Origin: an uncultured Sanguibacteroides sp.
GTDB lineage: Bacteria; Bacteroidota; Bacteroidia; Bacteroidales; Marinifilaceae
NCBI RefSeq assembly: GCF_900543425.1
Contig: NZ_UQRQ01000017.1
Location: 8,730-72,729 of the forward strand
Direction of reading: 5' to 3'
Length of the DNA: 64,000 nt
This document shows, one piece after another, positions 17,436 through 27,435 of the stretch; the first letter of the stretch is position 1, and every line of letters starts with the position of its first letter. Under the pieces are notes generated by a model. It ran no database searches and was not told the DNA's origin. It saw nothing but the letters and a program-made list of their open reading frames with translations. The position numbers and the translations under genes were made by a program.

Positions 17436-18848
17436 ATGAGACAAGCAGCAATACCGATGAAACCAGGAGTTTTTCTTCTGATTATTACCTTTATGATTTT
17501 CCTTCCAACCTTTGGCCAAAACAAAATGATCCGGTCGAAGCAGGGAAATGAAAATTCTAATTTGCAACAACCCCTTCCCTCGCAAGACGAGTGGTGGAAA
17601 TTATTCAAAGATCCTATTCTCGACTCGTTAATTATTAAAGCAGTAAACAAAAACTACGATGTACGGATTGCTATTCGTAAAATCGAAATGGCAAAATCGA
17701 AATTGAGAGTAGATCGTAGTCCTTACTACCCTTCTATCGACCTCACCGTAAATTATGCTCCTGAAAAAAGCAGTCTGAGTGCAGACAAAAAAAACATCAT
17801 CGAACGGAATGGAACAGCGACACTTAATTTAAATTGGGAATTGGACATATTCGGAAGGATTCGTAAAGAGAGTTCTTCGCAAAAAGAGTTCTATCTGGCA
17901 GCTCAGGAAGACTACCGGGGAGTTATGGTTTCCATGGCCGCTCAATTATCGGCAGCTTATATCAATTTACGCACGGCACAAAAACAGCTTCAGGTAACAC
18001 GAGAAAATTTAGAGTCCCAAAAAAAAGTTATGGAATTGACTATCTCTAAATTTGATGTGGGATTAGTATCGCAATTAGATGTGGCACAATCCAAAAGCTT
18101 GTATCTACAAACGAAAGCCAGTATTCCCGGAATAGAATCTTCCATTAATGAAGAAATAAATTTAATTAGTGTTTTAATCGGGGAACACTCGAGCCTTCTA
18201 CGGGAGGAATTATTAAAAGCCAAACCCATCCCCGTCAATCCGAGAAAAGCAGCTCTTGGTATTCCGGCAAATCTTATTCGCCAACGTCCGGACGTCCGGT
18301 CTGCAGAACGAACCATTGACGGTTTGGCTGCCGCCGTTGGGGCCAGTCGTGCCGATTGGTGGCCCAAATTCCTACTTACCGGATTTTTCGGTTATTCCTC
18401 GGAACAGTTTGAAAACTTCACAGACCGGGACAACATGATATGGCAAATTGCTCCCACGATGAAGTGGACCATTTTCAGCGGTCGCAATCTCGTTGAAGCA
18501 GAAAAAACAGCACAATTACAACTGGAAGAAGAGATTAATAATTATAATCAAACCCTATTGACCGCCATTCAAGAAGTGGACAATGCCATGGTCACCTATA
18601 ACAAATCATTACAACAAATCTCAGCCATGAAAGAGGCCTTTCAACAATCTAAACTTACGTTGGAATTGGCCATCAATCTATACAAAAGCGGATTGACAAA
18701 TTACCAAAATGTTCTCAGTTCTCAAGTAAGTCTGCTAAACTACGAAAATTCTCTGATCCAAGCTCAAAGCATGTCACTCCGGAACCTCATCCAGTTATAT
18801 CAGGCATTAGGAGGCGGATGGCCGATCGGAGACCATCTTGAAAAATAA
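17436..18848 (+). CDS. TolC-family outer-membrane efflux protein
   Basis: Outer-membrane channel of a tripartite RND pump, 470 residues. The NodT-type pattern is clear: DEWWKLFKDPILDSLIIKAVNKNYDVRIA, later RQRPDVRSAERTIDGLAAAVGASRADWWPKF, and long coiled-coil helices repeated twice. The N-terminus is a signal peptide (PGVFLLIITFMIFLPTFGQ) without the lipobox Cys that many NodT relatives have. The start at 17436 has an alternative in-frame Met eight codons later (17460). The adaptor gene follows after 26 bases and the pump after another 44, so all three form one operon. Confidence 0.93.
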   Translation: MRQAAIPMKPGVFLLIITFMIFLPTFGQNKMIRSKQGNENSNLQQPLPSQDEWWKLFKDPILDSLIIKAVNKNYDVRIAIRKIEMAKSKLRVDRSPYYPSIDLTVNYAPEKSSLSADKKNIIERNGTATLNLNWELDIFGRIRKESSSQKEFYLAAQEDYRGVMVSMAAQLSAAYINLRTAQKQLQVTRENLESQKKVMELTISKFDVGLVSQLDVAQSKSLYLQTKASIPGIESSINEEINLISVLIGEHSSLLREELLKAKPIPVNPRKAALGIPANLIRQRPDVRSAERTIDGLAAAVGASRADWWPKFLLTGFFGYSSEQFENFTDRDNMIWQIAPTMKWTIFSGRNLVEAEKTAQLQLEEEINNYNQTLLTAIQEVDNAMVTYNKSLQQISAMKEAFQQSKLTLELAINLYKSGLTNYQNVLSSQVSLLNYENSLIQAQSMSLRNLIQLYQALGGGWPIGDHLEK

Positions 18849-18874
18849 AGAATAATCCATAAAAATAAAATAAA

Positions 18875-19987
18875 ATGAAACGACTGACTCATTTCCTCGG
18901 AATATCATTTATAACGATTAGTGCTATTACGGGAGGTTGCGGAAAGCCCAAACCACAAGAAACACCTCCTGCCCCCTCTATCGAAGTAAGTAATCCCACG
19001 CAACGGACGGTCGTATACACGTTCGAGTACCCAGGCTATCTGGAGGCAGAACAAACGGTGGACTTAATAGCCCGGGTCCCTGGATTTCTGGAAGAGATCC
19101 ATTTCAAACCAGGTCAACGCGTTCATGAAGGACAACTTCTTTTTGTCATTGAACCCCAACCTTATAAAGATAAAGTCCGTCAGGCAGAAGCTACTCTGGA
19201 AAGCACCAAATCCCAATTGGCCTATAGTAAAGCTTCTTACCTAAAGATGAAAGATGCTGTAAAAACAAATGCCGTCAGTGAAATAGACTACCTACAAGCC
19301 GAATCCAATTACGGGGAAGCCATGGCCTCCTACGAAGAAGCCCACAGCCAACTGGATTTAGCCCATATTAATCTGAATTATTGTTACATCAAAGCACCTT
19401 TCTCCGGCAGAATATCCCGGAATCTTATAGACCAAGCCAACCTTGTTGGCACGGAAACGACCACGTTGGCCACTATATATAAGGACAGCAAGATGTTTCT
19501 ATATTTCAATATGGCTTACCAGGATTACGTGAAAATGTCACAACCGACCCCGAACCGGACATCGCAACAGATTACGATTCAAGATGTAAACACCCCGGAA
19601 AAAACATGGGTGGGAGCATTAGACTATACCGCTCCCAATATAGATTTGACAACAGGAAGTCTTACCCTTAGAGCCAGTATTTTAAATCCTAACGGCGAGC
19701 TACTTAGCGGACAATATGTGAAAGTGATCATCCCTTATAAAACGGTTACCAAAGCTATTCTTATTCCGGAAGGTTCCATCGGGACAAACCTGAGCGGAAG
19801 ATTTGTTTACATTGTCAATCCTGATAATACGGTAGAATTCAGGCATGTGGACGTAGGGGTACTCACTCCGGACGGAATGCGGGAAATCACACAAGGAGTT
19901 GAAATGGGAGAACGATATGTAGTAGAAGCACTCGTGAACGTTCGTCCCGGAATGAAAGTAACTCCCGTACTCTCCGTTCCTAAATAA
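18875..19987 (+). CDS. RND efflux periplasmic adaptor lipoprotein (AcrA-like)
   Basis: Membrane-fusion protein of 370 residues linking the inner-membrane pump to the outer-membrane channel. The signal ends in a lipobox (ITGGCGKP), so it is probably acylated. Lipoyl/barrel-sandwich halves are visible (VDLIARVPGFLEEIHFKPGQRVHEGQLLFVIE and YIKAPFSGRISRNLIDQANLVG), with an alpha-hairpin between and a beta-barrel plus membrane-proximal domain afterwards (IPEGSIGTNLSGRFVYIV). It is the middle gene of the RND operon. Confidence 0.94.
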   Translation: MKRLTHFLGISFITISAITGGCGKPKPQETPPAPSIEVSNPTQRTVVYTFEYPGYLEAEQTVDLIARVPGFLEEIHFKPGQRVHEGQLLFVIEPQPYKDKVRQAEATLESTKSQLAYSKASYLKMKDAVKTNAVSEIDYLQAESNYGEAMASYEEAHSQLDLAHINLNYCYIKAPFSGRISRNLIDQANLVGTETTTLATIYKDSKMFLYFNMAYQDYVKMSQPTPNRTSQQITIQDVNTPEKTWVGALDYTAPNIDLTTGSLTLRASILNPNGELLSGQYVKVIIPYKTVTKAILIPEGSIGTNLSGRFVYIVNPDNTVEFRHVDVGVLTPDGMREITQGVEMGERYVVEALVNVRPGMKVTPVLSVPK

Positions 19988-20031
19988 CGGGCACCATCAA
20001 TGATCAATTTTAATTTAAATCTTCAAATCCT

Positions 20032-23000
20032 ATGATGTCTACATTTTTCATTAATAGACCTATCTTTGCCACGGTATTATCCGTATTGATCGTCGTGGCC
20101 GGATTGGTTACCCTCCGCGGTTTGCCCGTGGAACAATACCCCACCATTACTCCTCCAACCGTAGTGGTAGAGGCGAGCTACCCGGGAGCAAATGCAACAA
20201 CCATCTCTCAAATGGTAGCCACTCCCATCGAACAACAAATCAACGGGGTCGAGGGAATGCTTTATATGTCATCTACCTCTTCCAGCGCAGGGGTATACAA
20301 GTTAACTATTACATTCGAAGTAGGAACAGATCTTGATATGGCAACCGTACTGGTACAAAACAGAGTAAACATGGCTCTTAGTACCTTACCGCAAGAAGTG
20401 ACCCAAATCGGAGTTACCACGACAAAAGAATCGACCAACGTGGTCATGTTTCTTTCCATTACCTCCGATAATCCGAATTACAACGCACTCTACCTCTCCA
20501 ATTACGCGGAACTGAATTTGGTAAACGAATTGGGGCGCGTCAAGGGAGTCGGAAATGTAGGACTATTCGGAGCCGGAAATTACAGCATGCGTATTTGGCT
20601 GAATCCCGACCTGCTCACGATCCGGGGAGTTTCGCCGGAAGAAGTTATTGCCGCTATTAAAAGCCAGAACATACAAGTAGCGGCGGGATCGGTCGGTTCT
20701 CTACCGCTAAATCAAAAAGTAGCATTCAAATATACCCTTGAAACCCAAGGCTTATTATTGAACGAAGAGGAATTCGGAAATATCATTATAAAAGCTTTAC
20801 CCGGAGGAAAATATTTACGAATAAAAGATGTCGCTACCATAGAATTAGGTAATGAAAGTTACAACGTGGAAGCTACCTTAAAGGGACAAAACGTAGCCGC
20901 TATAGCCATCTACCAACTCCCGGGGGCAAATGCTCTCGATGTAGCGAAACGGGTAAAAGCCCAGATGGAAAAACTGGGATCCTATTTCCCAGAAGGTGTT
21001 CATTACAATATTACCCTGGATACGACAGAATTTATTAAGGCATCCATCAAAGAGATATACAAAACCTTGGGTTCTGCCTTTGTATTGGTACTTATCGTCA
21101 TTTTGTTATTCCTACAAAACTGGAGGGCCATGTTGATCCCCCTTATCACGATTCCGGTGTCCCTGATCGGTACCTTTACCTTCATGGGGCTATTGGGTTT
21201 TTCCATCAACACCCTGACCCTCTTCGGCCTTGTTTTAGCTATCGGTTTGGTCGTGGATGATGCCATTGTGATTGTAGAAAACAGTTACCGGTTAATTGAA
21301 ACCGGGAAATATAATAACATGAAAGAAGCCGTAAAACAGGCAATGAAAGAAGTATCCGGAGCCATCGTTGGTATCGTATTAGTCCTGTTGGCCGTATTCA
21401 TTCCGACGGCATTCATTGGAGGAATCACCGGATCGCTCTATAAACAATTTGCCCTGACAATAGCCGTAGCCACGGTAATCAGCGGATTCAACGCTTTAAC
21501 TTTAAGTCCGGCCCTATGTGCCCTTTTCCTTAAGCCCAAACAACCGTCTAAATTCTTTTTATTTAAAGGTTTCAACCGTCTCTTCGAAAAAACCACAAAC
21601 GGTTATTTGTGGGTAGTAAAAGGTTTTATGCGAAAATCCGTATTGACCTTTATCGTTTTTCTTCTTCTATCCGCCATTGCCTTTATCCAATTTTCAAGAG
21701 AACCCCGGACCTTTATTCCCAATGAAGATCAAGGGTATTTTATCATCTCCATGCAACTGATGGACGGAGCCTCCTACTTCCAAACGGCTAAAGCCGTCGA
21801 AAAAGCCAGCAAGATATTAGATGAATTGGATGGAATAGAAACGTATATTACCATCAACGGTTTTTCCATCATGGACAATGCCGAAAGCTCTAATGCCGCC
21901 TCTATTTTCGTAATGCTAAAAAATTGGGACGAACGCAAAAGTAAAGCCCTTAGCGTCGAATCTATTGTTAATCGCTTCAACGAAATGGCCTATTTACAAA
22001 TCAAAGAGGCAGAGGCTTATGCTATTTCACCTCCACCTATCCCCGGTTTAGGAGAGAGTAGCGGTTTTCAGGTCATGATAGAAGACATCAACAGTTACGG
22101 ACCTCAAATGCTGCAACAGGTAACAGACGCATTGGTCCAGGCAGGGAACGCCCATCCGGGATTATCCTCCCTGCGATCCACGTTCAGTGCCAATGTGCCC
22201 CAATATTTTTTAAATATCGACCGGGATAAAGCCGAACTTATGCAAATCCCCATCGGAAACATATTCAATGCCCTATCCAGTTATTTAGGTTCTGTTTACG
22301 TGAATAATTTCGTTAAATACGGACGCACTTATCAGGTTAAACTGGAAGGTGCTCCCGACAGTCGCCGGTTAATCCAAGATGTCCTTTATTTGAACGTACA
22401 GAATGCCGATGGCAATATGGTCCCCCTTTCGGCATTTACAACTATAAAACAACAACTTGGAGCCGAATTACTACCCAAATACAATACTTACGTGGCAGCC
22501 ATGATTTCCGGAGAAGCCGCACCCGGCTACAGTTCCGGTCAGGCATTAAACATCATGACCCAACTCATGCAGGAAAAATTAGGAACCTCCTTTGGTCACG
22601 AATGGACAGCCTTGGCTTATCAGGAAGAGAGTGCCGGATCCACCACCTCTCTTATTTTCGCCTTGGCCATTATCGTCGTGTTCCTGATCTTAGCCGCTCA
22701 ATACGAGAGCTGGACCACTCCGTTTGCCGTAATTATGGGATTACCCATTGCTCTTTTAGGTGTCGTGATCGGCGTTATGGTTATGAATTTACCTATTAGT
22801 GTATACACGCAAATCGGTATTATCCTGTTAATTGCACTCACGGCCAAAAATGCCATCTTGATTGTCGAATTTGCCCGGGATTATCATAACGAAGGAAAGT
22901 CTATCTATGAAGCTGCCTTGGAAGGAGGAAGAGTCCGGCTACGCCCGATTTTAATGACCTCTTTCGCTTTTATCCTCGGTACTTTTCCTTTGGTCGTTTC

Positions 23001-23193
23001 CAGCGGAGCCGGTGCGGCCAGTCGTATCTCCCTCGGTATTGCCGTCTTCGCCGGTATGCTGATGAGCTCTTTGGTCGGTACTCTGTTTATGCCTAACTTT
23101 TATTACATGATGCAATCCTTACAAGAACGCCTCGGTCGAAAAAAGCATAATCTTCCGGCAAAACCACATGACTCTCCTGATAAAGATATATAA
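20032..23193 (+). CDS. RND multidrug efflux pump, HAE1/AcrB family
   Basis: Inner-membrane proton-driven pump of 1053 residues with 12 predicted spans and two large periplasmic loops. The N-terminus FFINRPIFATVLSVLIVVAGL is the first span. The proton-relay residues are present: adjacent Asp pair in IGLVVDDAIVIVEN (TM4) and Lys in ALTAKNAILIVEF (TM10). The porter domain begins VEQYPTITPPTVVVEASYPGA. It probably exports amphipathic drugs or bile-type compounds with the two upstream gene products; the real substrates cannot be read from sequence. A strong hairpin follows. Confidence 0.96.
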   Translation: MMSTFFINRPIFATVLSVLIVVAGLVTLRGLPVEQYPTITPPTVVVEASYPGANATTISQMVATPIEQQINGVEGMLYMSSTSSSAGVYKLTITFEVGTDLDMATVLVQNRVNMALSTLPQEVTQIGVTTTKESTNVVMFLSITSDNPNYNALYLSNYAELNLVNELGRVKGVGNVGLFGAGNYSMRIWLNPDLLTIRGVSPEEVIAAIKSQNIQVAAGSVGSLPLNQKVAFKYTLETQGLLLNEEEFGNIIIKALPGGKYLRIKDVATIELGNESYNVEATLKGQNVAAIAIYQLPGANALDVAKRVKAQMEKLGSYFPEGVHYNITLDTTEFIKASIKEIYKTLGSAFVLVLIVILLFLQNWRAMLIPLITIPVSLIGTFTFMGLLGFSINTLTLFGLVLAIGLVVDDAIVIVENSYRLIETGKYNNMKEAVKQAMKEVSGAIVGIVLVLLAVFIPTAFIGGITGSLYKQFALTIAVATVISGFNALTLSPALCALFLKPKQPSKFFLFKGFNRLFEKTTNGYLWVVKGFMRKSVLTFIVFLLLSAIAFIQFSREPRTFIPNEDQGYFIISMQLMDGASYFQTAKAVEKASKILDELDGIETYITINGFSIMDNAESSNAASIFVMLKNWDERKSKALSVESIVNRFNEMAYLQIKEAEAYAISPPPIPGLGESSGFQVMIEDINSYGPQMLQQVTDALVQAGNAHPGLSSLRSTFSANVPQYFLNIDRDKAELMQIPIGNIFNALSSYLGSVYVNNFVKYGRTYQVKLEGAPDSRRLIQDVLYLNVQNADGNMVPLSAFTTIKQQLGAELLPKYNTYVAAMISGEAAPGYSSGQALNIMTQLMQEKLGTSFGHEWTALAYQEESAGSTTSLIFALAIIVVFLILAAQYESWTTPFAVIMGLPIALLGVVIGVMVMNLPISVYTQIGIILLIALTAKNAILIVEFARDYHNEGKSIYEAALEGGRVRLRPILMTSFAFILGTFPLVVSSGAGAASRISLGIAVFAGMLMSSLVGTLFMPNFYYMMQSLQERLGRKKHNLPAKPHDSPDKDI

Positions 23194-23200
23194 CATAAAT

Positions 23201-23231
23201 AAAGAGTCGGCAGGTTTACAGCCGACTCTTT
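23201..23231. terminator. Bidirectional terminator between RND operon and S46 peptidase
   Basis: An 11-bp perfect stem AAAGAGTCGGC/GCCGACTCTTT with a 9-base loop lies between two convergent genes, 7 bases after the pump stop and 21 after the peptidase stop. A/T-rich flanks on each side suit termination in both directions. Confidence 0.85.
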
Positions 23232-23252
23232 ACAAATATAAAAACTTCTCTA

Positions 23253-25424
23253 TCAATATACGATCGTCATTTCGTCGATCAGGTTCTTAGCCTTGGCCAT
23301 CTTATCGATGATGAACAGGACATAACGAGTATCCACGTTGATACAACGTTGCAAATTCTCTTCAAAATCGATATCTCCGGACATCGCTTCGGAATTCCCG
23401 TCAAATGCAGCGCCGATTAACTCTCCGTTAGCATTGATCACCGGAGACCCGGAGTTTCCTCCGGTAATATCATTGTTTGTAATAAAGCAGGCTACAACAT
23501 TATCTGTTCCGTAAGGAGTGAAATTTTTAGCGGCATACAAATCTTTCAATTGCTGCGGTACTTCAAATTCTCCGCCTTTAGGTCCTTCCTTCTCCATTAC
23601 TCCCGTCAAAGTCGTGTAATAATCATAGAACACAGCATCTCTCGGTTTATAACTCCCGACCTTACCATAAGACAATCGGATCGTGGAATTGGCATTCGGA
23701 GCCCATACCTTATCCGGGTTCATTTTCATCAACCCATTTACAAACAAGCGATTACCCTTAGCTATATTTTGATTCATTTCACTTGTCCGGGCACTCATGC
23801 CGATATAGAATTCAAAGAACGATTTTCCAGCTTTAAGGGCCAGATCTTTCTCCAATTTCTTCATATCCGGCTTTTCTAAAAACGCAGTAAAGGTCTCTTC
23901 ACTCGCGTAGATCGATTTATTGAACATATCCTGAGCGAATTTTTCATAGTCACCTTTATATTTCTTATTCACAAATTGAATAATCTCCGGATACATCTCT
24001 TCTCCCACCGATTCACTATACATCTTAAACAAAGTAGCTACTAAATTTTTATCTATCTCTGCATTAAAATCTTTGTAAAAGTCCTTAGCATATTTCTTCA
24101 AAGCTTCCTTTATCTTCTCTTTTTTATCATTGGAAAGAGTATCTTTTTTGGACAACTTCTCGAGCAAATTGCTCGTACGGAAAGCAAACATATGAAGTTC
24201 CGGTCCTCCCAAAGCTTCTTGTAAATAAGCAAGAGCTACGGAATAATCAGCCATATCTTCGTACCCCTTTTTGATCAGACTCAAGGCATTTCCATATTTA
24301 GCTTTACGTGCAGCATCCGCATTGACCCAAGCAGTAAATTCATTTTCAATTTCAAGCTTATTGGCCATCGTGTTCAACTTCTTCAATGCTATATTCTGCT
24401 CATGAGAATATTTCCAATAATTAGCACAACTGGCATACTTAGAAGCATATTGAATACGGGTTTTAGGAGAAGCATCCATTCCTTCTTTCATCACCCGAAG
24501 TTTTTCCGTACGTACCTTATAGCGGATATCATTGGTTACATCCATCGTCTCTTTCAACCCGAATGAGGTTAAGAAACGATCCGTAGATCCTGGAAATCCC
24601 ATCGTCATAGCAAAATCTCCATCTTGAATCCCTTTAGCCGAAACCGGGAAATGATGTTTGGGTTTTAACGGAATATTCTTTTCAGAGAAAGAAGCAGGCT
24701 CTCCGTCAGGACCCGTATAAATACGGAATAAGGAGAAATCCGCCGTATGGCGAGGCCACATCCAGTTATCGGTATCTCCGCCGAATTTACCCATACTTTG
24801 GGGAGGAGCTCCTACCAAACGAACATCTCTATAAATCTTATATACCAACAAAAAGAATTGGTTGCCTTCAAACATATCCTGTACCTGAGCACTCAAATTC
24901 GTACCCTTGGTTACTTTCTCCACGATCAATTTAGATACGCTATCAATTGCGACAGCTCTCTCCGATTCCGTCATATCATCATTCAACACGGCATTTACCT
25001 GATCCGTCACGTCTTCCATCCATTGAAGAATAGAAGCGGTTATTCCCGGATTAGCTAATTCTTCTTTTAAACTATATGCCCAGAAACCATTGGAAAGATA
25101 ATCATGTTCTATCGTAGAATGAGACTGTATCGCCCCGAAACCACAATGGTGATTGGTCATTACCAAACCTTTCGGAGAGATAATCTCACCGGAACAGAAA
25201 TGACTGAAAGGACGACCTTCCCGTCCTAATCCCACGACTGCATCTTTTAAACACGCTTGATTTATTGAATAAATATCTTCAGCCGATAGTTTACAACCCA
25301 TGGCTTGCATTGTGTCGATATTCTTGTTTAACAAGGATAACAACCACATACCTTCATCCGCCCGAGCTATAGACGCTGAAAGCAAAGCAAAAACAATAAT
25401 AAAAATTTTTCTCATCTGCTTCAT
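23253..25424 (-). CDS. S46 family dipeptidyl-peptidase (DPP7/DPP11 type)
   Basis: Periplasmic serine exopeptidase of 723 residues that releases dipeptides from oligopeptide N-termini. A signal peptide ends SIARA. The chymotrypsin-like triad is visible as His in TNHHCG, Asp in HTADFSLF and Ser658 in GGNSGSPV; an all-alpha domain lies between. The residue 18 after the Ser, which in this family sets specificity, is Gly676. DPP7-type enzymes have Gly there and prefer hydrophobic P1 residues, while DPP11 has Arg for Asp/Glu. The length is that of the family. A TAnnTTTG box lies upstream at 25506-25513. Confidence 0.95.
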   Translation of the reverse strand: MKQMRKIFIIVFALLSASIARADEGMWLLSLLNKNIDTMQAMGCKLSAEDIYSINQACLKDAVVGLGREGRPFSHFCSGEIISPKGLVMTNHHCGFGAIQSHSTIEHDYLSNGFWAYSLKEELANPGITASILQWMEDVTDQVNAVLNDDMTESERAVAIDSVSKLIVEKVTKGTNLSAQVQDMFEGNQFFLLVYKIYRDVRLVGAPPQSMGKFGGDTDNWMWPRHTADFSLFRIYTGPDGEPASFSEKNIPLKPKHHFPVSAKGIQDGDFAMTMGFPGSTDRFLTSFGLKETMDVTNDIRYKVRTEKLRVMKEGMDASPKTRIQYASKYASCANYWKYSHEQNIALKKLNTMANKLEIENEFTAWVNADAARKAKYGNALSLIKKGYEDMADYSVALAYLQEALGGPELHMFAFRTSNLLEKLSKKDTLSNDKKEKIKEALKKYAKDFYKDFNAEIDKNLVATLFKMYSESVGEEMYPEIIQFVNKKYKGDYEKFAQDMFNKSIYASEETFTAFLEKPDMKKLEKDLALKAGKSFFEFYIGMSARTSEMNQNIAKGNRLFVNGLMKMNPDKVWAPNANSTIRLSYGKVGSYKPRDAVFYDYYTTLTGVMEKEGPKGGEFEVPQQLKDLYAAKNFTPYGTDNVVACFITNNDITGGNSGSPVINANGELIGAAFDGNSEAMSGDIDFEENLQRCINVDTRYVLFIIDKMAKAKNLIDEMTIVY

Positions 25425-25505
25425 TTAAACATTCATTTTATATAATTCAATTTTCAATTTACACGTACACAAATCCTATTTACCATACTTTTAAGCAAAC
25501 GTCGG

Positions 25506-25513
25506 CAAATATA
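25506..25513 (-). promoter_or_regulatory. -7 box for the S46 peptidase gene
   Basis: The minus strand reads TATATTTG, a perfect TAnnTTTG. The -33 position, 19 bases upstream, holds CTG instead of TTG. The predicted transcript would have a leader of about 75 bases. Confidence 0.5.
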
Positions 25514-25658
25514 CAATAAAATCAATTAGAGCCAGCATATTCACTTTTATTTAACTTGTTGTTAAAAATCGAACGAGTAGAAGCAAGCAATCCTTTTATT
25601 AAAAACAGCCGACAAACAGAAAAATAAGATGCGATTCCAAAAGAAATCGTTTTCTTTC

Positions 25659-25666
25659 TATCTTTG
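25659..25666 (+). promoter_or_regulatory. -7 box for rlmN
   Basis: TATCTTTG, a full TAnnTTTG match, 20 bases before the ATG at 25686. It lies downstream of an earlier in-frame ATG (25629), which supports the later start for rlmN. Confidence 0.55.
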
Positions 25667-25685
25667 TCATCACAGAAAAACGATT

Positions 25686-26720
25686 ATGGCAGAAAAACGA
25701 AATATCAGGAAATGTAGCGGAAAAGAGATCTCCGATTTTCTCGAACAACAAGGAGAAAAAGCGTTTCGCACGAAACAAATCTGGCAATGGCTCTGGCAAC
25801 GAGGCGTAACCCGATTCGAGGATATGACCAACTTGTCCAAAAATACAAGGGAATTATTGGACAAATATTTTGTTATCAAAACCGCAGCATTAACCCACAT
25901 CCAAAAAAGTAACGATGGAACGACTAAATTAGGTTTCACGCTGGATGACGGCCAACTGATCGAATCTGTACTTATTCCCTCACGGGATAAAGCCACAGCC
26001 TGTATTTCGTCTCAGGCAGGATGCAAATTAAAATGTAGTTTTTGTGCCACGGGAGGATTAGGTTTTATCCGGGACCTACAACCGGAAGAAATTTTTGACC
26101 AGGTAGTAGCCGTAAAAAGGATGGCAGAAGAACGGGGATTGATCTTCTCCAACATCGTATTTATGGGTATGGGAGAACCCCTCCTAAACTATGACAATGT
26201 AATGGAAGCCATCCAAAAAATAACAGCCGAAGAGGGGTTAGCCATGTCTCCCTATCGAATCACCCTTTCGACTGCCGGTATCCCGGAAGGAATAAAAAGA
26301 CTGGCAGACGATCAGGTTCGTTTTAACCTGGCCATCTCTTTACACTCTGCCATTAATTCGACCAGAAATCAAATCATGCCGATCAATAAAGCATATCCTC
26401 TTCCGCAACTGGCCGAGGCCATTAAATATTTCGTGGAAAAAACCGGAACCCGTCCGACATTTGAATATCTTCTTTTGAAAGGGGTCAACGATAGCCTGGA
26501 AGCAGCAAAAGCACTCGCCTCTTTCTGCCGACAATTCCCGATTAAAATCAATATTATCGAATACAATCAAGTCGAAGGAGCAAAATACCAACATAGTCCG
26601 GCAGAGAACAGAGACTCCTTTATTCGCTTTCTCGAAAGTAAAAATATCGTCGTCAATCTACGGCATAGCAAAGGAAAAGATATTGACGCCGCTTGCGGTC
26701 AATTAGCCAATAAAAAATGA
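25686..26720 (+). CDS. rlmN: 23S rRNA (adenine2503-C2)/tRNA (adenine37-C2) methyltransferase
   Basis: Radical-SAM methyltransferase of 344 residues that methylates A2503 of 23S rRNA and A37 of some tRNAs. The radical-SAM cluster motif CxxxCxxC appears as CKLKCSFC, followed by ATGGLGFIRDL. FMGMGEPLLNYDNV and SLHSAINSTRNQIMPINKAYPL are typical family segments. The catalytic Cys near the end is in DIDAACGQL. I take 25686 (MAEKRN) as start because the -7 box lies between it and the upstream Met, and because the extra 19 residues look like non-coding translation. Confidence 0.95.
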   Translation: MAEKRNIRKCSGKEISDFLEQQGEKAFRTKQIWQWLWQRGVTRFEDMTNLSKNTRELLDKYFVIKTAALTHIQKSNDGTTKLGFTLDDGQLIESVLIPSRDKATACISSQAGCKLKCSFCATGGLGFIRDLQPEEIFDQVVAVKRMAEERGLIFSNIVFMGMGEPLLNYDNVMEAIQKITAEEGLAMSPYRITLSTAGIPEGIKRLADDQVRFNLAISLHSAINSTRNQIMPINKAYPLPQLAEAIKYFVEKTGTRPTFEYLLLKGVNDSLEAAKALASFCRQFPIKINIIEYNQVEGAKYQHSPAENRDSFIRFLESKNIVVNLRHSKGKDIDAACGQLANKK

Positions 26721-26783
26721 TAACATTTTGCCTCTGACGTTCGTAGAAATTAGAGTAAACATCTAATTTTCAATACTTACGTC

Positions 26784-27347
26784 ATGAAGTCATTATTATT
26801 TCTGATGCTGCTTGCGGGAATCAGCATCACAGAAGTCATCGGGCAAACCGAGGGGAAAGTGGACAACACTGCAGTGGACAGTCTGGACATAGATAAATAT
26901 GCCGGACTGTGGTATGAGATCGCCCGTTTCGACCATCCGTTCGAGCGGGGCATGGTAGGGGTTACGACGGAATACATTATTAAATCCAATGGAGACATCG
27001 AGGTTATCGGATGCGGATACCGGGATAGTCTGAACGGAGAGAAGCGAGAAATCGTAGGGAAGGTACATATCCCGGATAAAGATAAACCGGGAATTTTAAA
27101 AGTTACTTTTTTTCTAATCTTCAGTACAAACTATTATATCCTGGAAGTAGAAAAAGATTATAGTGCCGCTCTGATAGGGAGCTCCGAGATCGATCATTTG
27201 TGGATCGTAAGCCGATCACCAAAACTCCCCAAGAAAAAATTAAACGATTTATTAAAACGGGCACAAAAAAGAGGATACGATACACAAGCTCTCATTTTTG
27301 TCCCCCACAAATCCAAAGACGTAGAGCGGGAACTTGCAGACCTCTGA
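26784..27347 (+). CDS. Lipocalin family protein (Blc-like)
   Basis: Exported lipocalin of 187 residues. A signal peptide (KSLLFLMLLAGISITEVIGQ) precedes the first lipocalin motif YAGLWYEIARFDHPFERGM (G-x-W). The beta-barrel strands follow, with YYILEVEKDYSAALIGSSE and LWIVSRSP corresponding to conserved motifs 2 and 3. Bacterial members bind fatty acids or lysophospholipids at the envelope. There is no lipobox Cys, so it is probably periplasmic rather than anchored. It is a single gene ended by the hairpin at 27349-27384. Confidence 0.92.
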   Translation: MKSLLFLMLLAGISITEVIGQTEGKVDNTAVDSLDIDKYAGLWYEIARFDHPFERGMVGVTTEYIIKSNGDIEVIGCGYRDSLNGEKREIVGKVHIPDKDKPGILKVTFFLIFSTNYYILEVEKDYSAALIGSSEIDHLWIVSRSPKLPKKKLNDLLKRAQKRGYDTQALIFVPHKSKDVERELADL

Positions 27348-27348
27348 G

Positions 27349-27384
27349 ATTTCCGGCCGCTATTTTAAAATAACTCCCGGAAAT
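27349..27384 (+). terminator. Terminator after the lipocalin gene
   Basis: An 8-bp stem ATTTCCGG/CCGGAAAT encloses an AT-rich loop that itself contains a short palindrome, and is followed by TTTTAT. It starts two bases after the lipocalin stop codon. Confidence 0.7.
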
Positions 27385-27408
27385 TTTTATCATCCCTTTT
27401 TATTTCCA

Positions 27409-27416
27409 TATTTTTG
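27409..27416 (+). promoter_or_regulatory. -7 box for rmuC
   Basis: TATTTTTG fits TAnnTTTG and lies 20 bases before the rmuC ATG. No clear TTG is seen at the -33 position. Confidence 0.4.
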
Positions 27417-27435
27417 ACAAACAATTATCAAAAAT

